Source: Acetobacteraceae bacterium (GTDB lineage Bacteria > Pseudomonadota > Alphaproteobacteria > Acetobacterales > Acetobacteraceae). Taken from it: a DNA stretch of 8,865 bases. Shown here one piece after another: positions 1 through 7,800 of this stretch. Under the pieces are notes generated by a model. That model did no database searches. It had not been told where the DNA came from and was given only the letters and a program-made list of their open reading frames with translations. The position numbers and the translations under genes were made by a program. Every line of letters begins with the position of its first letter. Position 1 is the first letter of the stretch. The DNA lies in NCBI GenBank assembly GCA_003164305.1, contig PLSZ01000190.1:1-8865 (forward strand), in the 5' to 3' direction.

Positions 1-817
1 TGATGCTGTCGCCGTTAATCGGCACACTGTTGGTCCAGTTCGCCGCGTTGCTCCACAGTGAATTCCCGGCCTGCTCCTCGAACGTGTCGGGTCCGGTGAA
101 GGTGATGGCTTCCAGGCCGGTGTTGGCGTCAAAGGCGGCGGTGTAGCCGGTGAGCGTGCCAACAGCTTCGAAGTCACTGAAAGCATAGGTGCCGGCGCTG
201 GTGGCGATCGTCAGGCTGTTCGCCGCGTACGTCACGCTGGTGACCGCGGTGCCGGGAAGCTCCAGCACGTCGCCTTGCTCGGCACCCAGAATTTCGGCGC
301 CATTATCCGCGCTCGGGTCCGCGAGGGCGAACGTGCCCAGGCTTTCATACTCCAACTGGGAACCAGCACTGAAACTGGAGGCAAGCTCGAGCAGGCCGCC
401 GGCCTCGACGTAATAGTTGTTACCAGGATCGGCCGCGTTGATCTTGGTAAAGGCGCCCAGACCATCGGCGCCAATGTTCTGGAAATCGGAGGTCATGCCG
501 TTGATCGTGAGGGTGGCGTTGCCGCTCCCCGAAGACGTGGCGCTTTCGATGAAAACGGTGCTGTCGACCATCGTCAGGGTGCCGATGGTCAGCGTATGCT
601 CGACCTCGAGTTGGCCCGTGCCGAACACCAGCGCGGCGAGGCTCAGATTGGCGATATCGTCAAAGGCGGGGGTTGTGGTGTTGACGGTGATGCTGTCGCC
701 GTTAATCGGCACGGTGCCGGTACTCCAGTTCGCCGGGTTGGTCCACAGGTAATCCCCGAGCAGCGAACCCGAACTCGTCATAACGTTCTCTTCGAACGTG
801 TCCTCTTGGCCCGGCAT
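1..817 (-). CDS. N-terminal part of a large repetitive surface/secreted protein (gene cut by window edge)
   Basis: Reading the minus strand from an ATG at 817 gives 272 uninterrupted codons to the left edge, so only the N-terminus is present. The protein is rich in Gly, Thr, Ser, Asn and Ala, almost lacks Lys and Cys, and alternates short hydrophobic strands with turns, as in beta-helix or beta-solenoid adhesins. A module starts with DTFEE (residues 6-10), continues with an LW.N.ANW motif (24-31) and reaches VPINGDSI (36-43). The same order recurs at 244-248, 254-261 and 265-272, a period of about 229 residues, so the full protein is probably a long tandem array. No Sec signal peptide is visible after MPGQEDTFEE, which would suit type I secretion with a C-terminal signal outside the window; this is inference. 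The start is supported by a purine-rich site 8 nt upstream. The exact family was not recognised. The opposite strand has open frames here, but they show no protein-like pattern. Confidence 0.8.
   Translation of the reverse strand, partial: MPGQEDTFEENVMTSSGSLLGDYLWTNPANWSTGTVPINGDSITVNTTTPAFDDIANLSLAALVFGTGQLEVEHTLTIGTLTMVDSTVFIESATSSGSGNATLTINGMTSDFQNIGADGLGAFTKINAADPGNNYYVEAGGLLELASSFSAGSQLEYESLGTFALADPSADNGAEILGAEQGDVLELPGTAVTSVTYAANSLTIATSAGTYAFSDFEAVGTLTGYTAAFDANTGLEAITFTGPDTFEEQAGNSLWSNAANWTNSVPINGDSI
688..712. repeat. 25-bp exact direct repeat, mate at 1-25
   Basis: Positions 688-712 and 1-25 are identical over 25 bp, 687 bp apart, and the similarity continues with scattered changes for about 35 bp more. 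Both copies encode the VPINGDSI motif of the surface protein on the minus strand. They mark the period of an in-frame tandem protein module (687 = 3 x 229). Confidence 0.85.
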
Positions 818-825
818 GCTAGCAA

Positions 826-831
826 CCCCTC
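826..831 (-). promoter_or_regulatory. Ribosome binding site of the repetitive surface protein gene
   Basis: On the minus strand GAGGGG lies 8 nt before the ATG at 817, a good Shine-Dalgarno match and spacing. It decides the start of the partial gene at 1-817 and is the clearest ribosome binding site in the window. Confidence 0.6.
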
Positions 832-1086
832 AGCTCTGACGCGGTGAACATCCCCAGCCGTTTGATGCGCGTGGCATTCCGTGAGGACAAGTAACGAAGT
901 GAGGCTTTGCCCTATAGAGGAGGATGCGATCGTGCATCCCCCAATCGGCGGAGGTGCCGGGGCATAGCCCTGGATTCTCAGCCACCATTAGCCGATCCAG
1001 GACACCGTGGCCCACCAGGGCCCGGCCGTATAGCCAGGCACGGCCGATTTTGGTGGGAGCAGCCGAAGCACAATCGGACAGGAACC

Positions 1087-1121
1087 GTCCGCTTTTACAG
1101 GTCGGCCGCCCGAAAGCGGAC
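1087..1121. repeat. 9-bp inverted repeat (GTCCGCTTT ... AAAGCGGAC)
   Basis: GTCCGCTTT at 1087-1095 is perfectly complementary to AAAGCGGAC at 1113-1121, with a 17-nt GC-rich loop. There is no following T-tract, so it is not a typical intrinsic terminator. The GTCCG/CGGAC core also appears in the repeats at 3863-3980. It may be a relic of an intergenic repeat family or a protein-binding dyad. Confidence 0.5.
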
Positions 1122-1278
1122 CGTCCGCCCACGGCCAGCTCCGGAAATTCAAACTGACCCATCATGCTTTCTCGCCGCGCCGCGAGCCGTCGACAACACT
1201 CCCGCCAATCCGCCAGGTGGCCGCCCGCCTCCGCCATGATATGACAATCGCCATGCCATCACCCCACCCCGCGCGGCC

Positions 1279-2577
1279 ATGAACATCTGGCTCGAAATCT
1301 TCATTCTCCTGCTGCTGATCCTGGTGAACGGCCTGTTCTCGATGAGCGAGCTCGCGCTGGTCTCGGCGCGCCGCGCGCGGCTCGCGGTGATGACGAAGAA
1401 AGCCGTCCCCGGCGCCGCCAGCGCCCGAGTGCTCGCCGACGACCCGCGGCGCTTTCTGCCGACCGTTCAGGTCGGCATCACCCTCGTCAGCGTGCTGACC
1501 GGCGTGTTCGGCGGCGCCAACGTCGCGGGTCGGCTGCGGGAGTGGCTCGAGGCCTTCCCCCGCATCGCCCCCTTCGCCGACTCGCTGTCGCTCGGCGTCG
1601 TCGTCATCGTAACGACCTACCTGACCCTGGTCCTCGGCGAGCTGGTGCCGAAACAACTGGCGCTGCGCCAGCCGGAGGTGATCGCCGCCATGGTCGCCCG
1701 TCCGTTGACCGGTTTCATCCGTGTCGTCGGCCCGGTCGCCTGGCTGCTGAGCGAATCCTCGCGCCTGATCCTGCGCCTGTTCGGCCTGCACCGCCTGCCG
1801 TCGCGGACGGTGACCGAGGAGGAACTGAAGGCGCTGCTGGTCGAGGGCGCGCAAACCGGCGTGCTGGAACTGGAGGAGCGGGACATCATCGAACGCGTGC
1901 TGCGCCTCGCCGACAAGCCGGTGCGCGCGATCATGACACCGCGGACGGACCTGGCCTGGATCGACCGCACCGACCCGCCGAAAGACATCGCGCTGGCGCT
2001 GAAGGCGGCGCCGCACTCGCGGATCGTGGTGTGCGATGGCTCGATCGACAACGTGGTCGGGATCGTGCAGGCGAAAGATCTGCTCGACCGCATCATCAGC
2101 GGGGGCGATCTGTCGATCGGCGCCGCGCTGCGCCAGCCGATCGTGGTGCCCGACACCGTCACCGCGCTCGACGCCCTGGAACGGCTGAAGACCGATCCTC
2201 TCGGACTGGCGCTGGTCATGGACGAATACGGCAGTTTCGAGGGTCTGGTGACGGTCGCCGACATGCTGGAGGCGATCGTCGGCGATCCGGCCGACACGGC
2301 GGCGCAACCGGCCGAACCGGGCGTGGAGGGTGAGACCAGCCTCATGATGGACGGCATGATGCCGGTCGATGAAGCGAAAGCCCGGCTGAGTTTGCCCGAT
2401 CTGCCCGGCGAGGGCACCTATCACACGCTGGCGGGGTTGCTTCTGGCGCTGCTGCGCCGGGTGCCTCGGCAAGGCGACCGCATCGTGTTCGCCGGCTGGC
2501 GGTTCGAGGTGCTGACGATGGACGGGCGGCGGGTGGAAAAAGTGCTGGCGAAGCCGGAGCCGGCGGCGGAGGGGTAG
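1279..2577 (+). CDS. HlyC/CorC-family membrane protein with DUF21 and CBS pair (CNNM-like transporter)
   Basis: The 432-residue product has the complete architecture of the hemolysin-like CBS family (TlyC/YtfL/YfjD relatives, bacterial homologues of CNNM magnesium transporters). A DUF21 transmembrane domain covers about residues 3-170, with hydrophobic helices near 5-20, 63-80, 104-120 and 143-168. It carries the family signatures GLFSMSELAL (18-27), QVGITLVSVL (64-73) and GELVPK (120-125). A linker rich in acidic residues (178-205) leads to CBS 1, which starts at the MTPR motif (219-222), and CBS 2, which ends in DEYGSFEGLVTVADMLEAIV (315-334). The C-terminal CorC_HlyC domain, typically ion- or ligand-binding, is about 352-424. 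Members sit in the inner membrane and are linked to Mg2+/Co2+ homeostasis; the old 'hemolysin' name is not evidence of toxin activity. No strong Shine-Dalgarno precedes the ATG. The start is chosen because the first transmembrane helix and the SELAL motif follow at the usual distance. It is followed 74 nt later by a glycosyltransferase on the same strand. Confidence 0.93.
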   Translation: MNIWLEIFILLLLILVNGLFSMSELALVSARRARLAVMTKKAVPGAASARVLADDPRRFLPTVQVGITLVSVLTGVFGGANVAGRLREWLEAFPRIAPFADSLSLGVVVIVTTYLTLVLGELVPKQLALRQPEVIAAMVARPLTGFIRVVGPVAWLLSESSRLILRLFGLHRLPSRTVTEEELKALLVEGAQTGVLELEERDIIERVLRLADKPVRAIMTPRTDLAWIDRTDPPKDIALALKAAPHSRIVVCDGSIDNVVGIVQAKDLLDRIISGGDLSIGAALRQPIVVPDTVTALDALERLKTDPLGLALVMDEYGSFEGLVTVADMLEAIVGDPADTAAQPAEPGVEGETSLMMDGMMPVDEAKARLSLPDLPGEGTYHTLAGLLLALLRRVPRQGDRIVFAGWRFEVLTMDGRRVEKVLAKPEPAAEG

Positions 2578-2651
2578 AAGTCTTCGCGCGTTAACCTTGT
2601 CTTCATCCCCCTCCGGTAGCCTGACGATGTGCTTCCAGCAGGCGACCGTCC

Positions 2652-3596
2652 ATGCGCATCGGCATCGTCACTCCCGCGTTCAACGTCGCGCCGTATCTGG
2701 GTGACGCCATCCGGTCCGTCCTGGCGCAAACGCATCAGGACTGGACGATGACGATCGTCGATGACGGATCCACCGACGGCACCGCCGCCATCGCGGAGGG
2801 TTTCGCGGATTCTCGCCTGCGCCTGATCCGGCAACGCAACGCGGGTGTGTCCGCCGCGCGCAACCGGGGGATGGTGGCGACCAAGGCGGACGCCGTGCTG
2901 TTCCTGGACGCGGACGACTGGCTGAGCCCCGAGGCGCTGACCCTCCTCCAGGCGGCGCTGAACGCGGACCTCAACGCGGTCGCGGCGGTCGGCGCGTATC
3001 GCCGCGTGTCCGCCCGCGGGCCGGATGGAAGCCTGGTACTGGGCCGGGTGCACCAGCCGGAAGCGGGCGACCTGTTGGAGCGCTTGCTGGTCCGCAATCG
3101 CTTCGCCAACGGCGGCCATCTGCTGATCCGGCACCTGATGTTGCGGGCGACCGGGCCGTTTAACCCCGGCCTGTCCTATGGCGAGGACTGGGAATACTGG
3201 ATCCGGCTGGCGCGACTGGGCTGGTTTGTCGCCGTCGCGTCTCGCGCGCCGCTGCTGTTCGCGCGGGAGCGTGACGACGGTGCGTACCACGGGCTGGCGG
3301 CGCGGCCGGAGTCGTTCCTGCCTTGCATGGATGCGATCTTTAAAGCCCAGACCCTTACGGGACGGTTCGGCGTGGAGGGCGTCGCTCGCCTGCGGCGGCG
3401 GGCGGAGGCCGAGAACGACTGGATCGTCGGCCGTGAACTGATCCGCCACGGACGGACGGCCGAGGGGCAGAGGTTCCTGCGCCGGTCCGTGCGCGCCGCG
3501 CCGTGCCTCCGGCGCTTGCTGCTGCTGGCCGGCGGGTCGCTGCCATTGACGCGGATGGGGCCTTTTCGGCCCTATAAAGACGCTACCGCCGCTTAA
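2652..3596 (+). CDS. Family 2 glycosyltransferase (GT-A fold)
   Basis: The 314-residue product begins directly with the GT2 Rossmann-like strand MRIGIVTPAFNVAPYL. Family motifs follow in order: the nucleotide-binding VDDGSTDGT (36-44), NAGVSAARNRG (63-73), the metal/diphosphate-binding DxD-type DADDW (86-90), and an acceptor-side GEDWEYWIRLA (177-187) whose ED pair fits the catalytic base of this family. It should transfer a sugar from a nucleotide-sugar to a surface glycan, lipid or protein on the cytoplasmic side. There is no signal peptide or clear transmembrane helix. The C-terminal 80 residues are Arg/Leu-rich and helical, common in soluble GT2 enzymes. Sugar donor and acceptor cannot be told from sequence. 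The 74-nt gap from the CBS-protein gene allows co-transcription, but the genes need not be related in function. No other glycan genes are visible. The start codon is well placed because the fold begins at residue 2, although the upstream Shine-Dalgarno is weak. Confidence 0.93.
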   Translation: MRIGIVTPAFNVAPYLGDAIRSVLAQTHQDWTMTIVDDGSTDGTAAIAEGFADSRLRLIRQRNAGVSAARNRGMVATKADAVLFLDADDWLSPEALTLLQAALNADLNAVAAVGAYRRVSARGPDGSLVLGRVHQPEAGDLLERLLVRNRFANGGHLLIRHLMLRATGPFNPGLSYGEDWEYWIRLARLGWFVAVASRAPLLFARERDDGAYHGLAARPESFLPCMDAIFKAQTLTGRFGVEGVARLRRRAEAENDWIVGRELIRHGRTAEGQRFLRRSVRAAPCLRRLLLLAGGSLPLTRMGPFRPYKDATAA

Positions 3597-3794
3597 CCGG
3601 CCGGCGGAACGGCAGACCGCGCCGGAGCGGGATGCGAACGAAGGCGCATCAGCCCCAACCACGATCCTTCGTCGCGCAACTTGGCCTGACCCCAGCGCCC
3701 GCCACCGCCACCCGTGATGACGGAGGACTCGGACCGGGCCCGAGTAAGATCTCGGACGCATCGAAGCACCGCCCCGGGCAGCCGAAACAGGCCA

Positions 3795-3840
3795 GTCGAA
3801 AACATTTGCCAGGATTGTATATTTGTCCCATTTTATGAGG
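3795..3840 (+). promoter_or_regulatory. AT-rich island, possible promoter region of the lipoprotein-caspase operon
   Basis: A stretch including GATTGTATATTTG and CATTTTATG is markedly AT-rich compared with its surroundings, 160-200 nt before the lipoprotein start. TTGCCA (3807-3812) could be a -35 element, but no good -10 follows at 16-18 nt. The call rests on base composition and position only. The strand is inferred from the downstream operon. Confidence 0.25.
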
Positions 3841-3862
3841 CGAACGCCAGTTCTCGTACACT

Positions 3863-3925
3863 CATTCTCGCCGGCATCCGGCATTCCTCCAAACATCCGG
3901 GTCCGGGCGGACGTTACAAGGCTGG
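3863..3925. repeat. Tandem intergenic repeat, unit 1 (63 nt, hairpin-forming)
   Basis: Unit 1 aligns with unit 2 (3926-3980) at 50 of 55 aligned positions plus one 8-nt gap. It can fold as ATCCGG (3876-3881) with CCGGGT (3897-3902), including one G-U pair, around a 15-nt loop. A second dyad GTCCG-GG-CGGAC spans 3901-3912. It probably belongs to a dispersed non-coding repeat family, although only these two copies are visible. Confidence 0.75.
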
Positions 3926-3980
3926 CATTCTCGCGGGCACCCGGCATTCTTCCGGGTCCGAGCGGACGTTCCAAGGCTGG
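3926..3980. repeat. Tandem intergenic repeat, unit 2 (55 nt, hairpin-forming)
   Basis: Unit 2 follows unit 1 without a spacer and ends 20 nt before the lipoprotein ATG. Its stem is ACCCGG (3939-3944) with CCGGGT (3952-3957) around a 7-nt loop. The 8-nt length difference from unit 1 falls in the loop, and the T-to-C change in the left arm keeps pairing (G-U to G-C). The second dyad GTCCG-AG-CGGAC (3956-3967) differs only in its centre. Confidence 0.75.
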
Positions 3981-3992
3981 CAAAACCGTTGC

Positions 3993-3996
3993 GAGG
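3993..3996 (+). promoter_or_regulatory. Weak ribosome binding site of the lipoprotein gene
   Basis: GAGG lies 4 nt before the ATG at 4001. The spacing is short but usable. It favours 4001 over an in-frame TTG at 3989, which has no purine-rich site before it. Confidence 0.4.
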
Positions 3997-4000
3997 CAAG

Positions 4001-4873
4001 ATGCGATCTTTCGGTCCTCCCCGTTTCAAACCGGCGTTCATCGCCCCAATATTCGCCGCCGCCGTGTCGCTCACGGTGGCCGGATGCCAGGCTCCCGTCA
4101 CCGGACCCGGCGCGCAACTGGCGATGGACGCCAGCGACCCCTGCGCCAATGAGCGGGCGGCCTTCGCCAGCTCCAAAACTTATTTCCAGGATCAGGTCGT
4201 TTCCGGCGCCGTCACCGGGGCCGCCATGGGGGCGGGCGTTGGCGCACTGACCGGTCTCGCGGCCACCGGCAACCTGCGCGGCGCGCTGATCGGCGGTCTG
4301 GCGGGCGGCGCGGTCGGCGGCATCGCCGGGGGGAGTTCGGCCTACTACAATACTCTGGCCGAACATGCGCAGGATCAGAACGAACTCGCTTACGACATGA
4401 ACCAGGACCTGACCCGTGAGTCGCAGGAGATCGACCACACGGCGGCCACCTTCGGGCGGCTGCGGGCGTGCCGGTTCGCTCAGGCGCGGTTTGTGAAGGA
4501 TCAGGCGCGCGGGCATGTGCTCGATCGTCCGACGGCGTTGGCGCGGATCGCGTATCACCGCGACAAGTTCAGCGAGGAACTCAACATCGCGCATCAGTTC
4601 GGCCTGACCATGGCGCGACGGAGCCAGGAGTTCCAGCAGGCCGCCAACGATCTGCGGACGCGGCCTCCGGTCACCGCGCAAGGGGCGCCCGCGCCGAAGG
4701 CGGCTCCGGCGCGGGTGGCGCAGGTGGATCGCGCGGCGTCGGTGTCGGTGCCGGAGAAGCGTGCCAGCTTCGACAAGACGGTCGCCTCGGCGGAGCGCGG
4801 CAGCAGAGCCGCGTTCGACCTCGACAGCAACGCGAGCCTCAGCTTGCTGCTGCTCAATGGACCTGATGCGTAA
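4001..4873 (+). CDS. Putative envelope lipoprotein with double glycine-zipper hairpin
   Basis: The 290-residue product starts with a basic n-region and a hydrophobic stretch (12-25), then the lipobox VAGC with Cys29. It should be exported, lipidated and anchored; Gln follows the Cys, which by the enterobacterial rule favours the outer membrane. Residues 69-85 have Gly at 69, 73, 77, 81 and 85. Residues 90-110 have Gly at 90, 94, 98, 102, 106 and 110. These are two consecutive GxxxG glycine-zipper helices joined by a short turn, a pattern seen in small outer-membrane and 17-kDa-antigen-like lipoproteins. Next comes a charged, helical region with little hydrophobicity (about 115-218) and a Pro/Ala/Arg-rich flexible stretch (220-255). 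The overall protein was not assigned to a named family. Its stop codon lies inside the start region of the caspase gene (17-nt overlap), so the two are almost certainly co-translated. It could be a partner, anchor, substrate or effector of the caspase; none of these is shown. Confidence 0.85.
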   Translation: MRSFGPPRFKPAFIAPIFAAAVSLTVAGCQAPVTGPGAQLAMDASDPCANERAAFASSKTYFQDQVVSGAVTGAAMGAGVGALTGLAATGNLRGALIGGLAGGAVGGIAGGSSAYYNTLAEHAQDQNELAYDMNQDLTRESQEIDHTAATFGRLRACRFAQARFVKDQARGHVLDRPTALARIAYHRDKFSEELNIAHQFGLTMARRSQEFQQAANDLRTRPPVTAQGAPAPKAAPARVAQVDRAASVSVPEKRASFDKTVASAERGSRAAFDLDSNASLSLLLLNGPDA

Positions 4874-7800
4874 ACTCTTCGGGGCTTTCTTCACCGTGGC
4901 GCTGTTGGCGTCACGGCTGGCGCTGGCGGCGGATCCGACGCCTTTCCTGGTTCTGGACACCGGCGTGCATGAGGCGGCGATCAATGCCATGGCCCCGCTG
5001 GCGGATGGGTCCGGCGTCGTCACCGTGTCCGACGACAAGACCGCCCGCATTTGGAAACAAGATGGCTCCGAAGTACTGGGCGAGTTGCTGCCGCCGATCG
5101 GGCCTGGAGACGACGGCGCGCTGTACGCGGTCGCGGCGTCGGCGAAGGTGATCGCGGTCGCGGGCCGCATCCGCGCGGCGCAAGGCGGCTACGGGATCGC
5201 GTTTTACTCGACGCGGGACAACCGGTCGCTGGCGTTGCTGTCGGGTCTGCCGAGCGCGGTGCTGACGATGAAGATGTCGCCCGCCGGCGACCGGCTGGCG
5301 GTGGGCCTCGACGGTGGCGGGCTGCGCGTCTACGACCTGAAAACCCAGAGCGTGGCGCTGGAAGACCCGGATTATCCGAGTCGGATTACCTCGCTGGACT
5401 TCGACTCCGCGGGCCGGCTGGCGGTGGCGGCGGACGACAATACCATTCGGATCTACGACGGCGCGCTGCACCGGCTGGCGCCGATGACGTTGCGTCCAGG
5501 CGCGCGGGCTTATGGGATCGCGTTCTCGCCGGACGGGAAGTTGTTGGCGGCGGGCGACCGGACGCGGCCGGCGGTGCATTTGTTCGACATGCGGACGATG
5601 CGGTTCGAACGAGACCTGGACGGCGCGCCGGGCAAGAGCGGCAGTTTCAACGTGGTCGCGTTTTCCTCGGATGGCGGCTCGGTGTTTGCCGGCGGGTCCT
5701 ATCTGGACGCGACCGGCACGGTGCAGATCCGGCGGTGGCCGCTGACCGGAGGCGGCGCGGTCGACATTCCGGTGGCCAGTGATCTGGTGACCAGTCTGCT
5801 GCCCAACGCTGGCGGCGTGATGTTCGCCACCGCCGAGCCGGTGATCGGCGTCATCGACGACGCGAACCACGTGCGGATCGCGCAGGCGCCGCGGCATATC
5901 AACTTCCACGACCGGGCGAGGACGACGATCCGGCTGTCGCGCACCGGCGCCGGAATTGAGATCACAAGGGCAAACGGCCGGCCTTTGGTCATCGACGTCA
6001 GCATTCGGGAGTTCGTCCGCTCCGACGCCGCCGGCCGCGATTACGCGCCGCCGGTGGCCAGCGAGTTCGGCATGACGGTGGCCGACTGGCGCGACAGCCG
6101 CGCGCCCAAGGTGAACGGCCAGAAACTGGGGTTGGAACCGGCGGAGACCGCCCGGTCCGCCGCCGTGTCGCCGGCCGGCGCGGTGGTCGGCACCGATTTC
6201 TTCGTGCGGTTCGTCGGCAAGACGGGGTCTGGCTGGAAAGTTTCGGCGGGGTCTCCGGTGTGGGCGGTGGCGGCCAGCGCCGACGGACGGCTGGTGGTCG
6301 CGTGCTTCGGCGATGGTACGATCCATTGGTACAACACCGCCGACGGCCGCGAACTGATCGCGCTGTTCATCGACCCGGCGACCGAGCGCTTCGTGGTGTG
6401 GACGCCCGCCGGTTATTTCGATCACGACCATCGCGACGACGGCAAGCCGGACGGCCGCGCTTTGATCGGATACCGCATCAATGAGGCATCCGGCCGGACC
6501 AGCGATTTCATTTCGATCGGGCAGCTTTATCCCACCTGGTTCCGCCCCGATCTGGTCGGGTTGTCGTTCCGCGATGATGGCACGGCGCGGCGCAAGGTGG
6601 ATGAGCAGCAGGCCCAATCCGGCAAGATCGCCGACACGTTGCGTGGCGGACTGCCGCCGAAGGTGACGCTGTTGGATGCTTGCGCGGTGGACTCGGCGGA
6701 CGCGACGGCGTGCAACGGCGCGCGCGGGATCGATCTGCCGCATGGGCGAAGCACGGGCGATCCGCCCGCCGTCACCGCGCCGGACTTGCTGGTGCGTTAT
6801 AAAGTCGAGGACCAAGGCGGAGAATCCGGCCGGGTCGTGCCGCGGCTGAACGACGCGGTGTTCAACAGCGGCATCAAAGTGGAATCCGCCTCGGGCCATA
6901 GCCGCATCGAACATGCCGTGATTCCGCTGGCGCGCGGGCTGAACGTGGTGCGGCTGTCCCCGGTCAGCGGATCAGGCGCGATCGAGGCCGGCAGCGGCGC
7001 GTCGCCGGAAATACGCCTGGTGCGGTCGTTCGAAACGCATGACAAAGACTCTGGTCCGGCCGTGTCCGAGACCTCCGGCCAGTTGTATGCGCTGACTGTC
7101 GGTGTCAGCAAATTGCCGGACCCCGACTGGAACCTCGCCAATCCGGCGAATGACGCCAATGCGCTGGCGGAGTTGTTGCAACGGGACCGCGGACATCTGT
7201 TCGCCGGCATCACCGCGACCGCGCTGACCGATGAGCACGCGACCAAAGCCGCCATCCTCGCCGCGTTACAGGATATCGCGTCGAAAGCGACGCCGGACGA
7301 CGTGGTGGTGATTTTCCTCGCGGGTCACGGCCGCACCGTGGACGGTCATTACTTCTTCGCGCCGAGCGACATGGGCGCGCACGATCCGGCGCTGTTGGAC
7401 GCGGTGAAAGCGGCGAAAACCGACGATGTTTTCGACAAAGCCGTGGACGCGGTGTTCCGTACCGAAGGGCTCGGCCAGGACGAGTTATTGCCGATCATTC
7501 AGGGCATGTCAGCGACGCGGATCGCGTTCATGCTGGACACCTGTTATTCCGCGACCGTCGCGGACGCCGACGCGGTGTCGCGGCACGACGTCAACGATAC
7601 GATCACCAATCGCATCGGCCACGCCTCCGGGCGTTTCGTGCTGTCCGGGTCGTTCACGGAAGCGTTCGATTCCGCCGCCGGGGCGGACGCCACGGTGGGC
7701 GCGGAAGGGCACGGGTTGTTTACGTCGTATCTGTTGCGCGCGTTGCAGGGCGACGCGGGGACCGACGATGACGGGCGCGTCGATATTTATAAGTTGGCGA

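Larger units (their letters stand above)
818..1278. other. 461-nt intergenic region without a convincing gene
   Basis: This gap separates the divergent surface-protein gene (minus) and the CBS-domain gene (plus), so promoters for both should lie here, but no clear -35/-10 pair could be picked. A 135-codon minus-strand frame (1237-830) is open, but its third codon positions become mixed towards the end, it contains rare codons such as CTA and AGG, and its translation resembles no family known to me. It is probably not a gene. The only structured element seen is the inverted repeat at 1087-1121. Confidence 0.6.
3597..4000. other. 404-nt intergenic region upstream of the lipoprotein-caspase pair
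   Basis: No convincing gene is present; frames open here on both strands are Arg/Pro/Ser-rich and resemble nothing known. The region has an AT-rich island at about 3795-3840 in otherwise GC-rich DNA, a plausible place for the promoter of the operon at 4001-7964. No consensus -35/-10 pair stands out. Its right end is filled by two tandem repeat units (3863-3980), which probably lie in the 5' leader of the lipoprotein mRNA. Confidence 0.55.

Noticed and set aside
830..1237. Possible 135-residue minus-strand gene just upstream of the surface protein
   Set aside because: Codon use drifts away from that of its neighbours, with CTA, AGG, GCA and TCA codons near its end. No domain is recognised and no ribosome binding site is apparent. 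It could still be a decayed gene, but that cannot be supported.
1253..1282. Nine-codon leader frame whose TGA overlaps the ATG of the CBS-domain gene
   Set aside because: Short frames ending at a start codon are common by chance. There is no ribosome binding site or attenuator-like structure around it.
1162..2472. 436-codon minus-strand open frame antisense to the CBS-domain gene
   Set aside because: Its translation is dominated by Arg, His, Gln and Asp without any domain, typical of the antisense of a GC-rich gene. The plus strand encodes a complete known family.
1279..2577. Reading the CBS-domain protein as a hemolysin toxin
   Set aside because: The TlyC/HlyC label is historical. The DUF21, CBS and CorC_HlyC architecture points to an ion-homeostasis membrane protein.
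3586..3607. GC-rich hairpin CCGCCG/CGGCGG at the glycosyltransferase stop codon as a terminator
   Set aside because: It has no T-tract downstream and consists of simple GC repeats expected in DNA of this composition.
2421..3983. 520-codon minus-strand open frame across the glycosyltransferase
   Set aside because: It is Arg/Gln/Pro-rich and without motifs, and it crosses a gene with all GT2 motifs and the tandem repeats. It is a composition artefact.
3914..5170. 418-codon minus-strand open frame antisense to the lipoprotein gene
   Set aside because: It has no protein-like pattern and overlaps the repeats, the lipoprotein and the caspase start.
4911..6914. 667-codon minus-strand open frame antisense to the caspase gene
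   Set aside because: It is His/Arg/Gln-rich and low in complexity with no recognisable fold, while the plus strand has a signal peptide, WD40 blades and linker in continuous frame.
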